The notes: a model not told the origin generated them from the sequence alone. Counted from the first letter of the stretch, positions 17,087-26,342 are shown. The stretch: DNA of 64,000 bases from Nesterenkonia halophila (GCF_009467795.1 NZ_WIAX01000008.1:1-64000), one strand, 5' to 3'. Numbers and translations: made by a program.

Positions 17087-18112
17087 TCAGGCGCCGATCG
17101 GCTCGGCGGCGGCCTGGCGGCGGGCGTAGGCCGCTGCGGCCTCGCGCACCCAGGCGCCCTCGTCGCGGGCGCGTCGATAGTGCTCCAGCCGCTGGCTGCT
17201 CAGCGGGCCCTGGCCCTTGAGCACGGCGAAGAACTCGTCCCAGTCGAGCTCGCCGAAGTCGTAGTGGCCGCGCTCCTCGTTCCATGCCAGTTCCGGGTCC
17301 GGCAGGGTCAGCCCGAGCGCCTCGGCCTGCGGGACGATCATGTCCACGAAGCGCTGGCGCAGCTCGTCGTTGGTGAAGCGCTTGATGTTCCAGGCCATCG
17401 ACTGCTGGGAGTTCGGCGAGTCGGTGTCGGGCGGGCCGAACATCTGCAGCGCCGGGCCGTAGAAGCGGTCGACGGCGTCCTGGGCCATCCGATGCTGCTC
17501 CGCGGTGCCGTGCGAGAGGGTGTGCAGGATCTCCCAGCCCTGGCGCTGGTGGAAGGACTCCTCCTTGCAGACGCGCACCATGGCTCGGCCGTAGGGGCCG
17601 TAGGAGGCGCGGCACAGCGGGACCTGATTGGTGATCGCCGCGCCGTCGACCAGCCAGCCGATCGCGCCGATGTCCGCCCAGGTGCGGGCGGGGTAGTTGA
17701 AGATCGACGAATACTTCGCCCGGCCGGTGTAGAGCTGGTCGTAGAACGTCTCGCGAGCGGTGCCCAGCGTCTCGGCGGCCGAGTACAGGTAGAGGCCGTG
17801 GCCGGCCTCGTCCTGGACCTTCGCCATCAGGATGGCCTTGCGCTTCAGACTGGGGGCCCGGGTGATCCAGTTGCCCTCCGGCTGCATGCCGATGATCTCG
17901 GAGTGGGCGTGCTGGGAGATCTGTCGCGCCAGCGACTTCCGGTAGTCCGCGGGCATCCAGTCGCGCGGCTCGATGCGGGAGTCCTCGGCGATGAGTTCGT
18001 CGAAGCGGGCCTGCCCGGCCTCGGCCTCCTCGGCCGCCGCGTCGGCGTCGGACGCGTCCGCCAGGCGCAGCGGGGCGGCGTGGGAGTCCTGCGCAGTGCT
18101 CGGGTGCGGCAT
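17087..18112 (-). CDS. paaA: Phenylacetyl-CoA epoxidase catalytic subunit PaaA
   Basis: 341 residues. Diiron ligands lie in the ferritin-like repeats [17 protein letters not shown] and [33 protein letters not shown] is also typical. It inserts oxygen into phenylacetyl-CoA to give the 1,2-epoxide. The ATG at 18112 is chosen because CGAGG lies 6 nt upstream; a TTG two codons earlier would leave no spacing. First gene of paaABCDE-paaG, directly downstream of a strong promoter overlapped by a PaaR operator. The C-terminal tail ([17 protein letters not shown]) is Ala-rich. Confidence 0.95.
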   Translation of the reverse strand: MPHPSTAQDSHAAPLRLADASDADAAAEEAEAGQARFDELIAEDSRIEPRDWMPADYRKSLARQISQHAHSEIIGMQPEGNWITRAPSLKRKAILMAKVQDEAGHGLYLYSAAETLGTARETFYDQLYTGRAKYSSIFNYPARTWADIGAIGWLVDGAAITNQVPLCRASYGPYGRAMVRVCKEESFHQRQGWEILHTLSHGTAEQHRMAQDAVDRFYGPALQMFGPPDTDSPNSQQSMAWNIKRFTNDELRQRFVDMIVPQAEALGLTLPDPELAWNEERGHYDFGELDWDEFFAVLKGQGPLSSQRLEHYRRARDEGAWVREAAAAYARRQAAAEPIGA

Positions 18113-18140
18113 GGTCAACCTCGATTCCGTCGCATTAATT

Positions 18141-18183
18141 ACCGACCGTTCGTTCAGTATAGCAGGACGCGTGTGATGGTCAA
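18141..18183 (-). promoter_or_regulatory. paaA promoter with overlapping PaaR operator
   Basis: On the minus strand TTGACC (18178-18183) and TATACT (18156-18161) form near-consensus -35 and -10 boxes with a 16-bp spacer. The last three bases of the -10 run into the operator, which on the plus strand reads ACCGACCGTTCGTTCAGT (18141-18158) and has one change in the right half. A repressor here would sit on the -10 and the transcription start. This is the clearest promoter in the window. Confidence 0.8.
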
Positions 18184-18282
18184 CACACGGCGAGGAGGGA
18201 GTGGGCGAGAGGGCTCGCGGCGCCGGGGTCGTGCCCGGAAGGCGCGGGGAGGCCCGGACATGCCCCGGACCGGGGCGGGTGG

Positions 18283-18933
18283 TCAGCTCTGCGGAGCGCG
18301 CAGCCCCGTCAGCAGCAGGCCGGTGACCATCTCGGCCAGCGTCTCGTCGGAGTGGTCGTCCGTGGGGCGGTACCAGTCGACGATGGAGTTCACCATGCCC
18401 ATCGCCAGCCGTGAGGCGGTGCGGGCGTCGATGTCGTCCCGCAGGTCGCCGTCGTCCTGGGCCTGCCGGATCAGCTCGGCGATGCGCAGGGTGATCTCGC
18501 GGCGCCGCTGCAGCGCGCGGATCTCCAACTCGGAGTTGCCGCGCAGACGCAGCAGCAGGGTGACGTGCGGCAGCGAGGCCGTCAGGACTGCCACCGAGCC
18601 GCGGATGATCTCCTCGAGCTCCGCGACGGCGGGGGCTCCGCGGGACTCGGCCTCGGAGACGACGCGTTCGAGCTCGGCGAGCGATCGGCTCAGCGCGATG
18701 TCCAGGATCTCCTCCTTGGAGGAGACGTGGTGGTAGATCGCCGACTTCGAGATGCCGAGCTCCCGGGCGAGGACGCCCATCGACGTCGCCTCGTAGCCGT
18801 GGCGGTTGAAGGCCTCGACGCAGACACGGATCAGGCCTTCGCGGTCGTAGCCGGGGCGGCCGCGGCGTCCGGCACGGGCGGCTTCGGCGCTGCGGTCGGA
18901 GTGCTCGGCGGCGGTGGTCGCGATCTCGGGCAT
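18283..18933 (-). CDS. paaR: TetR-family regulator, probable PaaR repressor
   Basis: 216 residues. The N-terminal TetR helix-turn-helix is at about residues 28-75 ([20 protein letters not shown], then [20 protein letters not shown]). The C-terminal helical domain should bind phenylacetyl-CoA. It lies 17 bp after paaK between the two paa operons. Four TetR-type dyads stand before the thiolase operon, paaZ, paaA and paaI. TAGGCT (revcomp at 18941-18946) ends 7 nt before the ATG, so it may also be made from its own leaderless transcript. It has no operator of its own there, so autoregulation would run through the paaI promoter. Confidence 0.85.
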   Translation of the reverse strand: MPEIATTAAEHSDRSAEAARAGRRGRPGYDREGLIRVCVEAFNRHGYEATSMGVLARELGISKSAIYHHVSSKEEILDIALSRSLAELERVVSEAESRGAPAVAELEEIIRGSVAVLTASLPHVTLLLRLRGNSELEIRALQRRREITLRIAELIRQAQDDGDLRDDIDARTASRLAMGMVNSIVDWYRPTDDHSDETLAEMVTGLLLTGLRAPQS

Positions 18934-18950
18934 GATTCCCAGCCTAGCCG

Positions 18951-20342
18951 TCAGTCCGAGCGCGGGCGCTCGTCGTGGATCCGGCGCAGCTTGCCCGAGG
19001 AGCGGGCCAGCGTGCCCGGCTCCTCCACGGAGACCTCGCAGCTGGAGCCGACGGAGACCTTGATGCGGCGGGCCAGCTCGACGCCGGCCGCCGCGGCCGC
19101 CTCGGCGGCGGTCTCGGGGCGTCGTTCGATGCGCACCGTCATCCGGTCCATCGTCTCCGGCCGGCTGAGTCGCAGCTGGAAGTGCGGGGAGAGCTCCTCG
19201 AGCTCCAGGGCGATCTCCTCGATCTGCGAGGGGAAGAGGTTCACTCCGCGCAGGATGATCATGTCGTCGGAGCGGCCGGTGATGCGCCCCATGCGCCGGT
19301 GGCCGGGCCGGTCCGTGCCGGGCTGCAGGCGGGTCAGGTCATGAGTGCGGTAGCGGATGATCGGCAGCGCCTGCTTGGTCAGCGTGGTGAAGACCAGCTC
19401 GCCGTCCTCGCCGGTGGGCAGCGGGTGCTCGTCGAGCGGGTCGATGATCTCCGGCAGGAAGTGGTCCTCCCAGATCGTCGAGCCGTCCTGCCGTGCGGCC
19501 GACTCTCCGGCGACGCCGGGCCCCATCACCTCGGAGAGTCCGTAGATGTCGCAGGCGCGCAGCGCGAAGGTCCGCTCGATCTCCTCGCGCATCTGTTCGG
19601 TCCACGGCTCGGCGCCGAGCACGGCGACCTCCAGGGAGGTCTCGGCCGGGTCGATTCCGGCGTCGCGGAAGGCGTCGGCCAGGGTGAGCAGGTAGGTCGG
19701 CGTGCAGAGGATGACCCGCGGGCGGAAGTCGCGGATGAGCTGGACCTGCTTCTCGGACTGGCCGCCGGACATCGGGACCACGGTGGTCTGCAGCTTCTCG
19801 GCGCCGTAGTGGGCGCCGAGGCCGCCGGTGAACAGTCCGTAGCCGTAGGCGTTGTGCACCAGGTCGCCGGGGCGGACGCCGGAGTGCCGCAGGCAGCGGG
19901 CGAGCAGCGTGGCCCAGGTGTCGAGGTCCTCGTCGGTGTAGCCGACGACGGTCGGCAGGCCGGTGGTGCCGGAGGAGGCGTGGAGGCGGCGGATCTGCTC
20001 CCGCGGGACGGCGAAGGCCTCGAACGGGTAGGCCGCGCGCAGGAACTCCTTGTCGGTGAAGGGGAACTTCGCCAGATCCTCCAGCGACTGCAGGTCGTCA
20101 GGGCCGACGCCGTGGGCGTCGTAGAGCGCGCGATAGGCCGGGACGTTCTCATAGGCGTGCCGGACGGTCTGCTGCAGCCGGACCAGCTGCAGCTGCTCGA
20201 TCTCGGCGCGGCTGTACAGCTCCTCCGGGTCGGGGGAGGCCGGGTCGCGGCGCGTCGACTCGGGGTCGACCTCCGTCGAGCGGGAGGGGTCCTCGGGGGT
20301 GGTCGTGGGGGAGGGCTCGGCGGCACGGGAGGGGGAGGCCAT
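18951..20342 (-). CDS. paaK: Phenylacetate-CoA ligase PaaK
   Basis: 463 residues. AMP-forming ligase motifs: the P-loop-like LHASSGTTGLPTVVGYTDED, then CDIYGLSEVMGPGVA and YRTHDLTRL. The C-terminal domain with GRSDDMIILRGVNLFPSQIEE is typical of PaaK. It activates phenylacetate to phenylacetyl-CoA, the entry step. The first 45 residues are a Ser/Thr/Pro/Glu-rich head not found in most relatives, and the true start could be further in. The chosen ATG lies 5 bases after the paaI stop, with GGAGAG upstream. Confidence 0.94.
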   Translation of the reverse strand: MASPSRAAEPSPTTTPEDPSRSTEVDPESTRRDPASPDPEELYSRAEIEQLQLVRLQQTVRHAYENVPAYRALYDAHGVGPDDLQSLEDLAKFPFTDKEFLRAAYPFEAFAVPREQIRRLHASSGTTGLPTVVGYTDEDLDTWATLLARCLRHSGVRPGDLVHNAYGYGLFTGGLGAHYGAEKLQTTVVPMSGGQSEKQVQLIRDFRPRVILCTPTYLLTLADAFRDAGIDPAETSLEVAVLGAEPWTEQMREEIERTFALRACDIYGLSEVMGPGVAGESAARQDGSTIWEDHFLPEIIDPLDEHPLPTGEDGELVFTTLTKQALPIIRYRTHDLTRLQPGTDRPGHRRMGRITGRSDDMIILRGVNLFPSQIEEIALELEELSPHFQLRLSRPETMDRMTVRIERRPETAAEAAAAAGVELARRIKVSVGSSCEVSVEEPGTLARSSGKLRRIHDERPRSD

Positions 20343-20347
20343 GGGGA

Positions 20348-20932
20348 TCACTTCTCTCCGGGGGTCTGGGCGGTGCGGTCGCCGCCGGCAGGGTCGGCAG
20401 GGTCGGCGGGCGCGGCGGAGGCCGCCGGCACAGTGCGCGAGCGGCCGCGGAAGACGGCGACGGGCTCGTCGTCGCAGGTGACCGTCACGTCGACGACGCC
20501 GCTGCGTCCGGTGCGGGCGACCTCCACGGCCTCGGCGACCAGCTCGTCGCCGGGGCGCGTCGCACGCAGGAAGGTGATGTCGGCGCCGGAGGCGACGGTG
20601 ACGGTGCCGTCGTCGCGATCCGGGTCGTTGCATGCCATCGCGAAGCACGTGTCGGCCAGGGCGAAGATCATCCCGCCGTGGGCGATCGCGAAGCCGTTGG
20701 TCATCTCCGGCCGCAGCGTCATGGTCAGGCGGGCGCGGCCGGGCTCGGCGAGGAGCACTTCGGCGCCCAGCCACCCCGCGCATCGATCCGTCTCCAGCAT
20801 GCGGTGGCGCGGCCCCTCGTCGGGCATCGGCACGCCTCGCGGGGAGGCGCTCTGCGCGGAGGGCGCTGCGGCGTCCGGCGGCTCGACCGTGGCCGTCGGC
20901 GACGGCTGGTCAGGGTGGGCAGGCTCGGACAT
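20348..20932 (-). CDS. paaI: Phenylacetyl-CoA thioesterase PaaI (hotdog fold)
   Basis: 194 residues; the hotdog domain spans about residues 45-170. Motifs are MTNGFAIAHGGMIFALADTCFAMACN (catalytic region with HGG and D) and GADITFLRATRPGDELVAEA. It hydrolyses stalled CoA esters of the pathway and frees CoA. About 45 disordered residues precede the fold and a tail rich in Ala/Pro/Asp follows. ATG at 20932 is preferred to a GTG one codon earlier because GAGGAG is then 6 nt away. First gene of paaI-paaK-paaR, behind a PaaR operator. Confidence 0.9.
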   Translation of the reverse strand: MSEPAHPDQPSPTATVEPPDAAAPSAQSASPRGVPMPDEGPRHRMLETDRCAGWLGAEVLLAEPGRARLTMTLRPEMTNGFAIAHGGMIFALADTCFAMACNDPDRDDGTVTVASGADITFLRATRPGDELVAEAVEVARTGRSGVVDVTVTCDDEPVAVFRGRSRTVPAASAAPADPADPAGGDRTAQTPGEK

Positions 20933-20951
20933 CACGGGCTCCTCACGATTT

Positions 20952-20969
20952 ATAGACCGATTGGTCGGT
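20952..20969 (-). promoter_or_regulatory. PaaR-type operator before paaI-paaK-paaR
   Basis: Read on the minus strand it is ACCGACCAATCGGTCTAT, matching the paaZ copy in the GACC and CGGTC arms. It lies about 20 bp upstream of the paaI start. A TTGACA hexamer is present further upstream on the minus strand, but no equally good -10 is seen. Confidence 0.7.
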
Positions 20970-21159
20970 AAATAAACTCAAGCACCGGAGGGCATGTGAT
21001 GTCAAGCACAGTCGTGGAGGTGGGCGGGGCGGATCGTCGGGCGCCGGGCGGGGCTCTCCGGCGTCGAGCGCGCGGTCCGCCGGCGGGATGGTCCACATCC
21101 TGAGATTCTGCGACGGTCTCCCGGCGGGGACTTGCCCTTTCGGTCTCGCGCGGGCAGAC

Positions 21160-21275
21160 TGATGACCAGGTCAAGAGTGCCAGCGTGAAACCCCGGTTTG
21201 CTGGCCGGCAACCCTCCAGTTCGCGGTGGGGTGCCCCGGGTGACGACCAGGCTTCGTCGGGATTCCGGCGGGGCA
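21160..21275 (+). promoter_or_regulatory. SAM-IV riboswitch upstream of metY
   Basis: The leader contains the SAM-IV core: GTCAAGAGTGCCAGCGTGAA, then TTGCTGGCCGGCAACCCTCC, and GGTGGGGTGCCCCGGGTGAC followed by GACCAGGC, which pairs back to GACCAGG (21164-21170) to close the outer helix. SAM-IV is a SAM-binding RNA almost confined to actinobacteria and is found before methionine genes. It ends about 140 nt before the metY ATG and should shut off metY when SAM is plentiful. Outer limits are approximate. Confidence 0.88.
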
Positions 21276-21300
21276 AGCGCGGGCCATCACACGACACAGT

Positions 21301-21332
21301 GCGGCCCACCTCATGTCCTTCGACAGGGCCGC
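21301..21332 (+). promoter_or_regulatory. Hairpin in the metY leader
   Basis: GCGGCCC (21301-21307) and GGGCCGC (21326-21332) form a perfect 7-bp stem with an 18-nt loop between the SAM-IV aptamer and metY. No T-run follows. It may be part of the expression platform, but this is only a guess. Confidence 0.35.
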
Positions 21333-21415
21333 ATGGCAGGTCTCTCGCTCGCAGTGCGGGCAGCGCCTCCGTTCCGGTCCCTGTCGCCACGACCGCATTG
21401 AACGGAGAGCTCACC

Positions 21416-22795
21416 ATGAGCAGCACTGAGAACACCGCTCCCACCTGGAGCTTCGAGACCCAGCAGATCCACTCCGGCGTCGAGCCGGACCCCGTCACCG
21501 GCGCGCGGGCGCTGCCGATCCAGCAGACCACGTCCTTCGTCTTCCCGAGCGCCGAGACCGCCGGGAAGCGCTTCGGCCTGGAGGAGCTCGGCCCGATCTA
21601 CTCCCGGCTGACCAACCCCACCGTCGAGGCGGTGGAGAACAAGATCGCCGCGCTCGAGGGCGGCGTCGGCGCGCTCGCGGTCGGCTCCGGCCAGGCCGCG
21701 GCGTCGATCGCGCTGCTGAACGTCGTCGAGACCGGCGGCCACGTCGTCGCCTCGCCGTCGCTGTACGGCGGGACGCAGAACCTCTTCAAGCACACCCTCC
21801 CCAAGCTCGGCATCGAGGTCACCTTCGTCGAGGACCCCGACGACGTCGAGTCCTGGCGGGCGGCCACGCGGGAGAACACCGGCGCCTTCTTCGGCGAGGT
21901 GGTCGCGAACCCGCGCGGCGACGTGCTCGACCTGGAGGCCGTCGCGGCGATCGCCCACGAGCACGGGGCCCCGCTGATCGTGGACAACACGCTGACCAGC
22001 CCGTACCTGATCCGGCCGATCGAGCACGGCGTCGACGTCGTCATCCACTCGGCGACCAAGTTCCTGGGCGGCCACGGCACGGCGATCGCCGGGGTGATCA
22101 TCGACTCCGGGAACTTCGACTACACGAAGAACCCGCAGCGCTTCCCGGGCTTCAACGAGCCGGACGAGAGCTACCACGGCATCGTCTTCGGCCGGGACCT
22201 GGGCGTCGACGGGATCTTCGGGGTCAACCTCTCCTACATCCTCAAGGCGCGCGTGCAGCTGCTGCGCGACCTGGGCCCGTCGCTCTCGCCGCACAACGCC
22301 TTCGAGATCAACCTCGGTCTGGAGACGCTGAGCCTGCGCGTCGAGCGCCACGTCTCCAACGCCGAGACGGTGGCGGAGTACCTGGAGAACCACCCGTCGG
22401 TGAAGCGCGTGAGCTACCCGGGTCTGGAGTCCAGCCCCTGGCACGAGCGGGCGCGGAAGTACCTGCCGAAGGGCGTCGGCTCGGTGCTGGCCTTCGAGGT
22501 GGAGGGCGGCGCGGAGGTCGGCCAGGCGGTCGTCGACGGGCTGCAGCTGCACTCGCTGGTGGCCAACGTCGGCGACGTCCGCTCGCTGGCGATCCACCCG
22601 GCCTCGACCACGCACCGTCAGCTGACCGAGGACGAGCAGGCCGCCGCCGGCGTCGTCCCCGGTCTGGTGCGCCTCTCGGTGGGCCTCGAGCACATCGACG
22701 ACATCCTCGCCGACCTCGACCAGGCCCTCGCCGCGGCCGCCTCCGGCGGCGCCGGGGCCCCGGCCGAGTCGACGGAGCCGGCCCCGGTCGGCTGA
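21416..22795 (+). CDS. metY: O-acetylhomoserine sulfhydrylase (MetY)
   Basis: 459 residues, PLP-dependent Cys/Met metabolism family. The PLP lysine lies in VDVVIHSATKFLGGHGTA; further blocks are LPIQQTTSFVFPSAETA, IYSRLTNPTVEAVENKIA and YNPGF-like RFPGFNEPDESYHG. It adds sulfide to O-acetylhomoserine to make homocysteine. The long insert around residue 240 (ESYHGIVFGRDLG) is typical of MetY rather than MetB. ATG with GGAGAG 7 nt upstream; in-frame codons further upstream lie in the riboswitch. Followed by metX, which makes its substrate. The C-terminal 20 residues are Ala/Gly/Pro-rich. Confidence 0.94.
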   Translation: MSSTENTAPTWSFETQQIHSGVEPDPVTGARALPIQQTTSFVFPSAETAGKRFGLEELGPIYSRLTNPTVEAVENKIAALEGGVGALAVGSGQAAASIALLNVVETGGHVVASPSLYGGTQNLFKHTLPKLGIEVTFVEDPDDVESWRAATRENTGAFFGEVVANPRGDVLDLEAVAAIAHEHGAPLIVDNTLTSPYLIRPIEHGVDVVIHSATKFLGGHGTAIAGVIIDSGNFDYTKNPQRFPGFNEPDESYHGIVFGRDLGVDGIFGVNLSYILKARVQLLRDLGPSLSPHNAFEINLGLETLSLRVERHVSNAETVAEYLENHPSVKRVSYPGLESSPWHERARKYLPKGVGSVLAFEVEGGAEVGQAVVDGLQLHSLVANVGDVRSLAIHPASTTHRQLTEDEQAAAGVVPGLVRLSVGLEHIDDILADLDQALAAAASGGAGAPAESTEPAPVG

Positions 22796-22895
22796 CCCCG
22801 GCGCGGCGCGTCGACGACGACGGCCCGGTCCGCCGGCATCCTCACGGTGCGGCGGGCCGGGCCCTCGGCGTCGGGACCCGGCCGACGAGCACACC

Positions 22896-24107
22896 ATGTC
22901 CGACCGCGACGACCGTGACCGCGACGGCAGCGACGGCAGCGACGACTGCACGGATCCGCGGGATCCCCGACCCTCAGGAGCCCCCGAGCCGATGACCGCC
23001 CAGGTGCCGACCACGACCGTGCGACCCGACGGCGCCCTCGCCGTCGTCGACGTCGGCGCCCACACCTTCGAGACCGGCGGGCGTCTGCCGCAGGTCTCGA
23101 TCGCCTACGAGACCTGGGGAGAGCTCGCGCCCGACGGCTCCAACGCAGTGCTGGTGCTGCATGCGCTCACCGGCGACACCCACGTCGCCGCCAGCGAGGC
23201 CGACCCGGAGGCCGGCTGGTGGGAGGGGCTGGTCGGCCCCGGCCGGGCCGTCGACACCGACCGCTGGTTCGTCGTCTCGCCGGCGATGGTCGGCGGCTGC
23301 TACGGATCCACCGGACCGGCGTCGGCCGATCCGCAGGGTCGCCCGTGGGGCTCGCGCTTCCCGTTCACCACGATCCGGGACTCCGTGCAGCTCGAGGCCC
23401 GACTGGCCGACCAGCTCGGCATCGAGCGCTTCCACGCGGTCCTCGGCGGTTCGATGGGCGGTGCCCGCGCGCTGGAATGGGCGGCGACCTTCCCGGACCG
23501 CGTCGCCGGCGTGGGGGTCTTCTCCTGCGGCGCCGAGTCGACGGCCGAGCAGATCGCCTTCGCCCAGGCCCAGATCGCCGCGATCGAGAACGACCCGCAC
23601 TATCACGGCGGCGACTACTACACCGGCCCCTGGCCGGAGGCCGGACTCGGGCTGGCCCGGCGGATCGCGCACATCACCTACCGCACCGAGACCGAGTTCT
23701 CCGCCCGCTTCGGGCGCGAGCACCAGGGCGACGAGGACCCCTTCGGGTCCTCGCGGCGGCCGCGCGGGCGCTTCCAGGTGGAGTCCTATCTGGACCATCA
23801 GGCGCGCAAGCTGGTCTCGCGCTTCGACCCGAACGCCTACATCCTGCTCACCGAGGCGCTGGCCGGCCACGACGTCGGCCGCGGCCGCGGGGGCGCCGCC
23901 GGCGCGCTGCGGGACGTGACCGCGACCCCGTTCGTCGCGGCAGTGGACTCCGATCGGCTGTACCACCCCGAGCAGTCGCATCGGCTCGCCGAGCTGCTGC
24001 CCGGCGCCGGGGGAGTGCACATGATCTCCTCGCCGATAGGCCACGACGGGTTCCTCACCAGCCCCGAGCAGATCGCCGAGCCGCTGTGCGAGACGCTGCG
24101 GCTGTAG
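22896..24107 (+). CDS. metX: Homoserine O-acetyltransferase (MetX)
   Basis: 403 residues, alpha/beta-hydrolase fold. The nucleophile is the serine in GGSMGGARALEWA, the acid is the aspartate in AAVDSDRLYHPEQ, and the histidine is in IGHDGFLTSP. It acetylates homoserine for MetY. The first 32 residues are Asp/Arg-rich and not conserved. An ATG at 22992 with AGGAG 11 nt upstream is a credible alternative start. It lies 100 bp after metY, so it may be read through from the riboswitch-controlled promoter. Confidence 0.93.
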   Translation: MSDRDDRDRDGSDGSDDCTDPRDPRPSGAPEPMTAQVPTTTVRPDGALAVVDVGAHTFETGGRLPQVSIAYETWGELAPDGSNAVLVLHALTGDTHVAASEADPEAGWWEGLVGPGRAVDTDRWFVVSPAMVGGCYGSTGPASADPQGRPWGSRFPFTTIRDSVQLEARLADQLGIERFHAVLGGSMGGARALEWAATFPDRVAGVGVFSCGAESTAEQIAFAQAQIAAIENDPHYHGGDYYTGPWPEAGLGLARRIAHITYRTETEFSARFGREHQGDEDPFGSSRRPRGRFQVESYLDHQARKLVSRFDPNAYILLTEALAGHDVGRGRGGAAGALRDVTATPFVAAVDSDRLYHPEQSHRLAELLPGAGGVHMISSPIGHDGFLTSPEQIAEPLCETLRL

Positions 24108-24131
24108 GACCGGCCGGCGTCCGCCGGGCGT

Positions 24132-25049
24132 TCAGCCGCCCTGGGCCGCCGACCCGCCCGGCGGCATCGCCCCGCCGAAGAGCGGCTCATAGGTGGGGCG
24201 CTTCGCGGTGACCCCGTCGCCGGAGGATCGGCCGCGCAGCCGCCGCAGCACCCAGGGGAAGAGATGGTGCCGGGCCCAGACGGCGTCGTCGGCGCGCGCC
24301 TCGCGCCAGCTGCGCTCGGGCGTCGGCCGTGGTTCGAGCGGCTCGAGGTCGTGTTCGACGTTCAGCGCGTCCAGCGCCATCGCCGCGATGGTGTGGTGCC
24401 CCAGCGGGGAGAAGTGCAGCCGGTCCGGGTCCCACATCTCCGGACGGGTCAGGCTGCGCAGCGCCCACATGTCGGCGACGACGGCGTCGTGCCGCGCGGC
24501 GACGGTGCGGATGTTCTCGTTGTAGATCGCGATTTTGCCGCGCACGGAGCCGACCACCGGAGTCTCGCGCACATCCGGTCCGGTGAACAGCAGCAGCGTC
24601 GCGCCGGAGGTCGCCAGGAGCTGCACCATGGTGTCCAACGTGCGCGCGGTCTCGTCGGGGTCGCCGCCGGGGCGGATGACGTCGTTGCCGCCGGCGCAGA
24701 GGGTGATCAGATCCGGTGCGAGGTCCAGCGCCGGGGCGATCTGGTCGTCGCGGATCTGGGCGATCAGCTTGCCGCGCACCGCCAGGTTCGCATAGGCGAA
24801 GTCGGCCGTTCCGGCCGCGAGCTCCTCGGCCATCCGGTCGGCCCACCCGTGGTGGTATCCGGGGCGGGACTCGTCGGGGTCGCCGATGCCCTCGGTGAAG
24901 GAGTCGCCCAGCGCGACGTAGCGGCTCCAGGGGTGCCGATGGTCCGCCGCGGAGTGCGCGGCGTCGGGCGCGGAGTCATGATCTGCGGGGTGGTGGAGTT
25001 CTGACGAGTGCACGTCTTCATTCTGCCGGAGCCGCCTCTGGAGTTCCAT
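24132..25049 (-). CDS. SGNH/GDSL-family hydrolase
   Basis: 305 residues. SGNH blocks are visible: block I YVALGDSFTEGIGD with the serine nucleophile, the block II glycine region ANLAVRGK, block III LCAGGNDVIRPGG, and block V DRLHFSPLGHHTIAAMA with the Asp/His pair. No signal peptide is seen, so it probably acts in the cytoplasm on an ester of unknown type. The first 35 residues are His/Asp-rich, and the start is uncertain (a GTG at codon 13 is the alternative). It converges with metX. Confidence 0.85.
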   Translation of the reverse strand: MELQRRLRQNEDVHSSELHHPADHDSAPDAAHSAADHRHPWSRYVALGDSFTEGIGDPDESRPGYHHGWADRMAEELAAGTADFAYANLAVRGKLIAQIRDDQIAPALDLAPDLITLCAGGNDVIRPGGDPDETARTLDTMVQLLATSGATLLLFTGPDVRETPVVGSVRGKIAIYNENIRTVAARHDAVVADMWALRSLTRPEMWDPDRLHFSPLGHHTIAAMALDALNVEHDLEPLEPRPTPERSWREARADDAVWARHHLFPWVLRRLRGRSSGDGVTAKRPTYEPLFGGAMPPGGSAAQGG

Positions 25050-25182
25050 GACCGACGGCGGCGCCGTCCCGCACCATCAGCCGAGTCATCGCCGGGGATG
25101 AGATCATGGACCGCCGGATGCGTCGACGGCGCGTCCGATCCGTCCTGGTCCCGACCGAGCCCGACCCGAGGAGCCCCCGCCG

Positions 25183-25854
25183 ATGAACCCCGAGCCCGTA
25201 GTCGTCTGGTCCCGCGAGCCCGACGAACGCCGCGACACCCACCTGGTCGTGCTGCTGCACGGCTACGGATCCCACGAGCACGACCTCCTCGGCCTGGTGC
25301 CGAACCTGCCCGAGGAGTTCACCTACGCCTCGCTGCGGGGACCGCTGACGGCCGGACCCGGGTACAGCTGGTTCTCCCTGGATCCCCAGGACCTGAGCTA
25401 CGACTCCGCCGAGGTGCTGCAGGCCGCCGAGGACGTGTGGTCCTGGATCGAGTCGGTGCAGGACCAGCACCTCTCGGTGACGCTGCTGGGCTTCTCCCAG
25501 GGCATGGCTGTGGCGACGACGCTGCTGCGCACCCGTCCGCACCAGCTCGCCGCCGTCGTCGGCCTCTCCGGATTCGTCCTCGACCCGGGCGAGGACGAGC
25601 AGGTCGCCGCCGCCGTCGACGACGAGGCGCTCGCGGCCGCGAAGATCCCCTTCTTCTGGGGGCGCGACCAGGAGGACCCGATCATCCCGGCCGCCGCCGT
25701 CGACCACACCCACCGGTGGGCCACCGAGCACGCGAATCTGACCAAGGTCCTCTACGCCGGCGCCGGCCACGGCGTGGTGCCGCAGGAGATCTCCCACGTC
25801 GGCGAGTTCCTCACCCACATGGTGCTCAAGCCGGCGCGCACCGCCCGCCGCTGA
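25183..25854 (+). CDS. Alpha/beta hydrolase, phospholipase/carboxylesterase family
   Basis: 223 residues, the size of the bacterial carboxylesterase/YpfH group. The nucleophile S105 is in LLGFSQGMAVATTLL, the histidine in YAGAGHGVVPQEI, and the aspartate in GRDQEDPIIPAA. VVLLHGYGSHEHDLLGL is the oxyanion region. Substrate unknown. It is divergent from the SGNH hydrolase. A perfect palindrome GCCGCCCGGGCGGC (25865-25878) follows its stop before the convergent S4 gene and may help termination. Confidence 0.85.
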   Translation: MNPEPVVVWSREPDERRDTHLVVLLHGYGSHEHDLLGLVPNLPEEFTYASLRGPLTAGPGYSWFSLDPQDLSYDSAEVLQAAEDVWSWIESVQDQHLSVTLLGFSQGMAVATTLLRTRPHQLAAVVGLSGFVLDPGEDEQVAAAVDDEALAAAKIPFFWGRDQEDPIIPAAAVDHTHRWATEHANLTKVLYAGAGHGVVPQEISHVGEFLTHMVLKPARTARR

Positions 25855-25893
25855 CGACGTCGACGCCGCCCGGGCGGCTCGGCGCCGCGCCGC

Positions 25894-26256
25894 TCAGTCC
25901 TCGAGCTCCTCGGACTCCTCCTCGAGCTCCTCCGGGACCGGCGTGAGGGCCGCCTCGGGAAGGCCGAGCGCCTCGCCGTCGAGCTGGACGATCTCGCCGG
26001 GGCGGATCTGCCGGCCGCGGCGGGTCTCGACCTCCTCGTCGACGGTCACCGCCCCGGCGTCGAGCACCTCGCGGGCCATGCCGCCGTGCTCGACGACGTT
26101 GGCCAGCTTCAGCAGCTGCCCCAGTCGGATGGACGCGTCCCGGATCGGGATCTGGTCGACCTCGATGAACTCGCCCTCGTCGTGGTCCTCGTCGAGCTCG
26201 TGCTCGACGTCGTCCTGGTGCGGCCGCGCGTCCTGGTCCTGGTGCTCCTCGTTCAT
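25894..26256 (-). CDS. S4-domain RNA-binding protein
   Basis: 120 residues. The C-terminal two-thirds is an S4 fold: PIRDASIRLGQLLKLANVVEHG, then AREVLDAGAVTVDEEVETRRG and RQIRPGEIVQLDG. This resembles the small YaaA/RlbA-type S4 proteins. The N-terminus is an acidic, His-rich stretch and the tail is Glu-rich. CAGACT (revcomp at 26263-26268) ends 6 nt before the ATG, with GGAGG between, so the mRNA may be nearly leaderless. Its RNA target is unknown. Confidence 0.82.
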   Translation of the reverse strand: MNEEHQDQDARPHQDDVEHELDEDHDEGEFIEVDQIPIRDASIRLGQLLKLANVVEHGGMAREVLDAGAVTVDEEVETRRGRQIRPGEIVQLDGEALGLPEAALTPVPEELEEESEELED

Positions 26257-26342
26257 GCCTCCAGTCTGGCGCATCCGACGGCGCGCCACAGGACGTCATC
26301 ATCCGGCCGGTCGAATCCTCAGGGACGTTCTACGCTGGGTCC

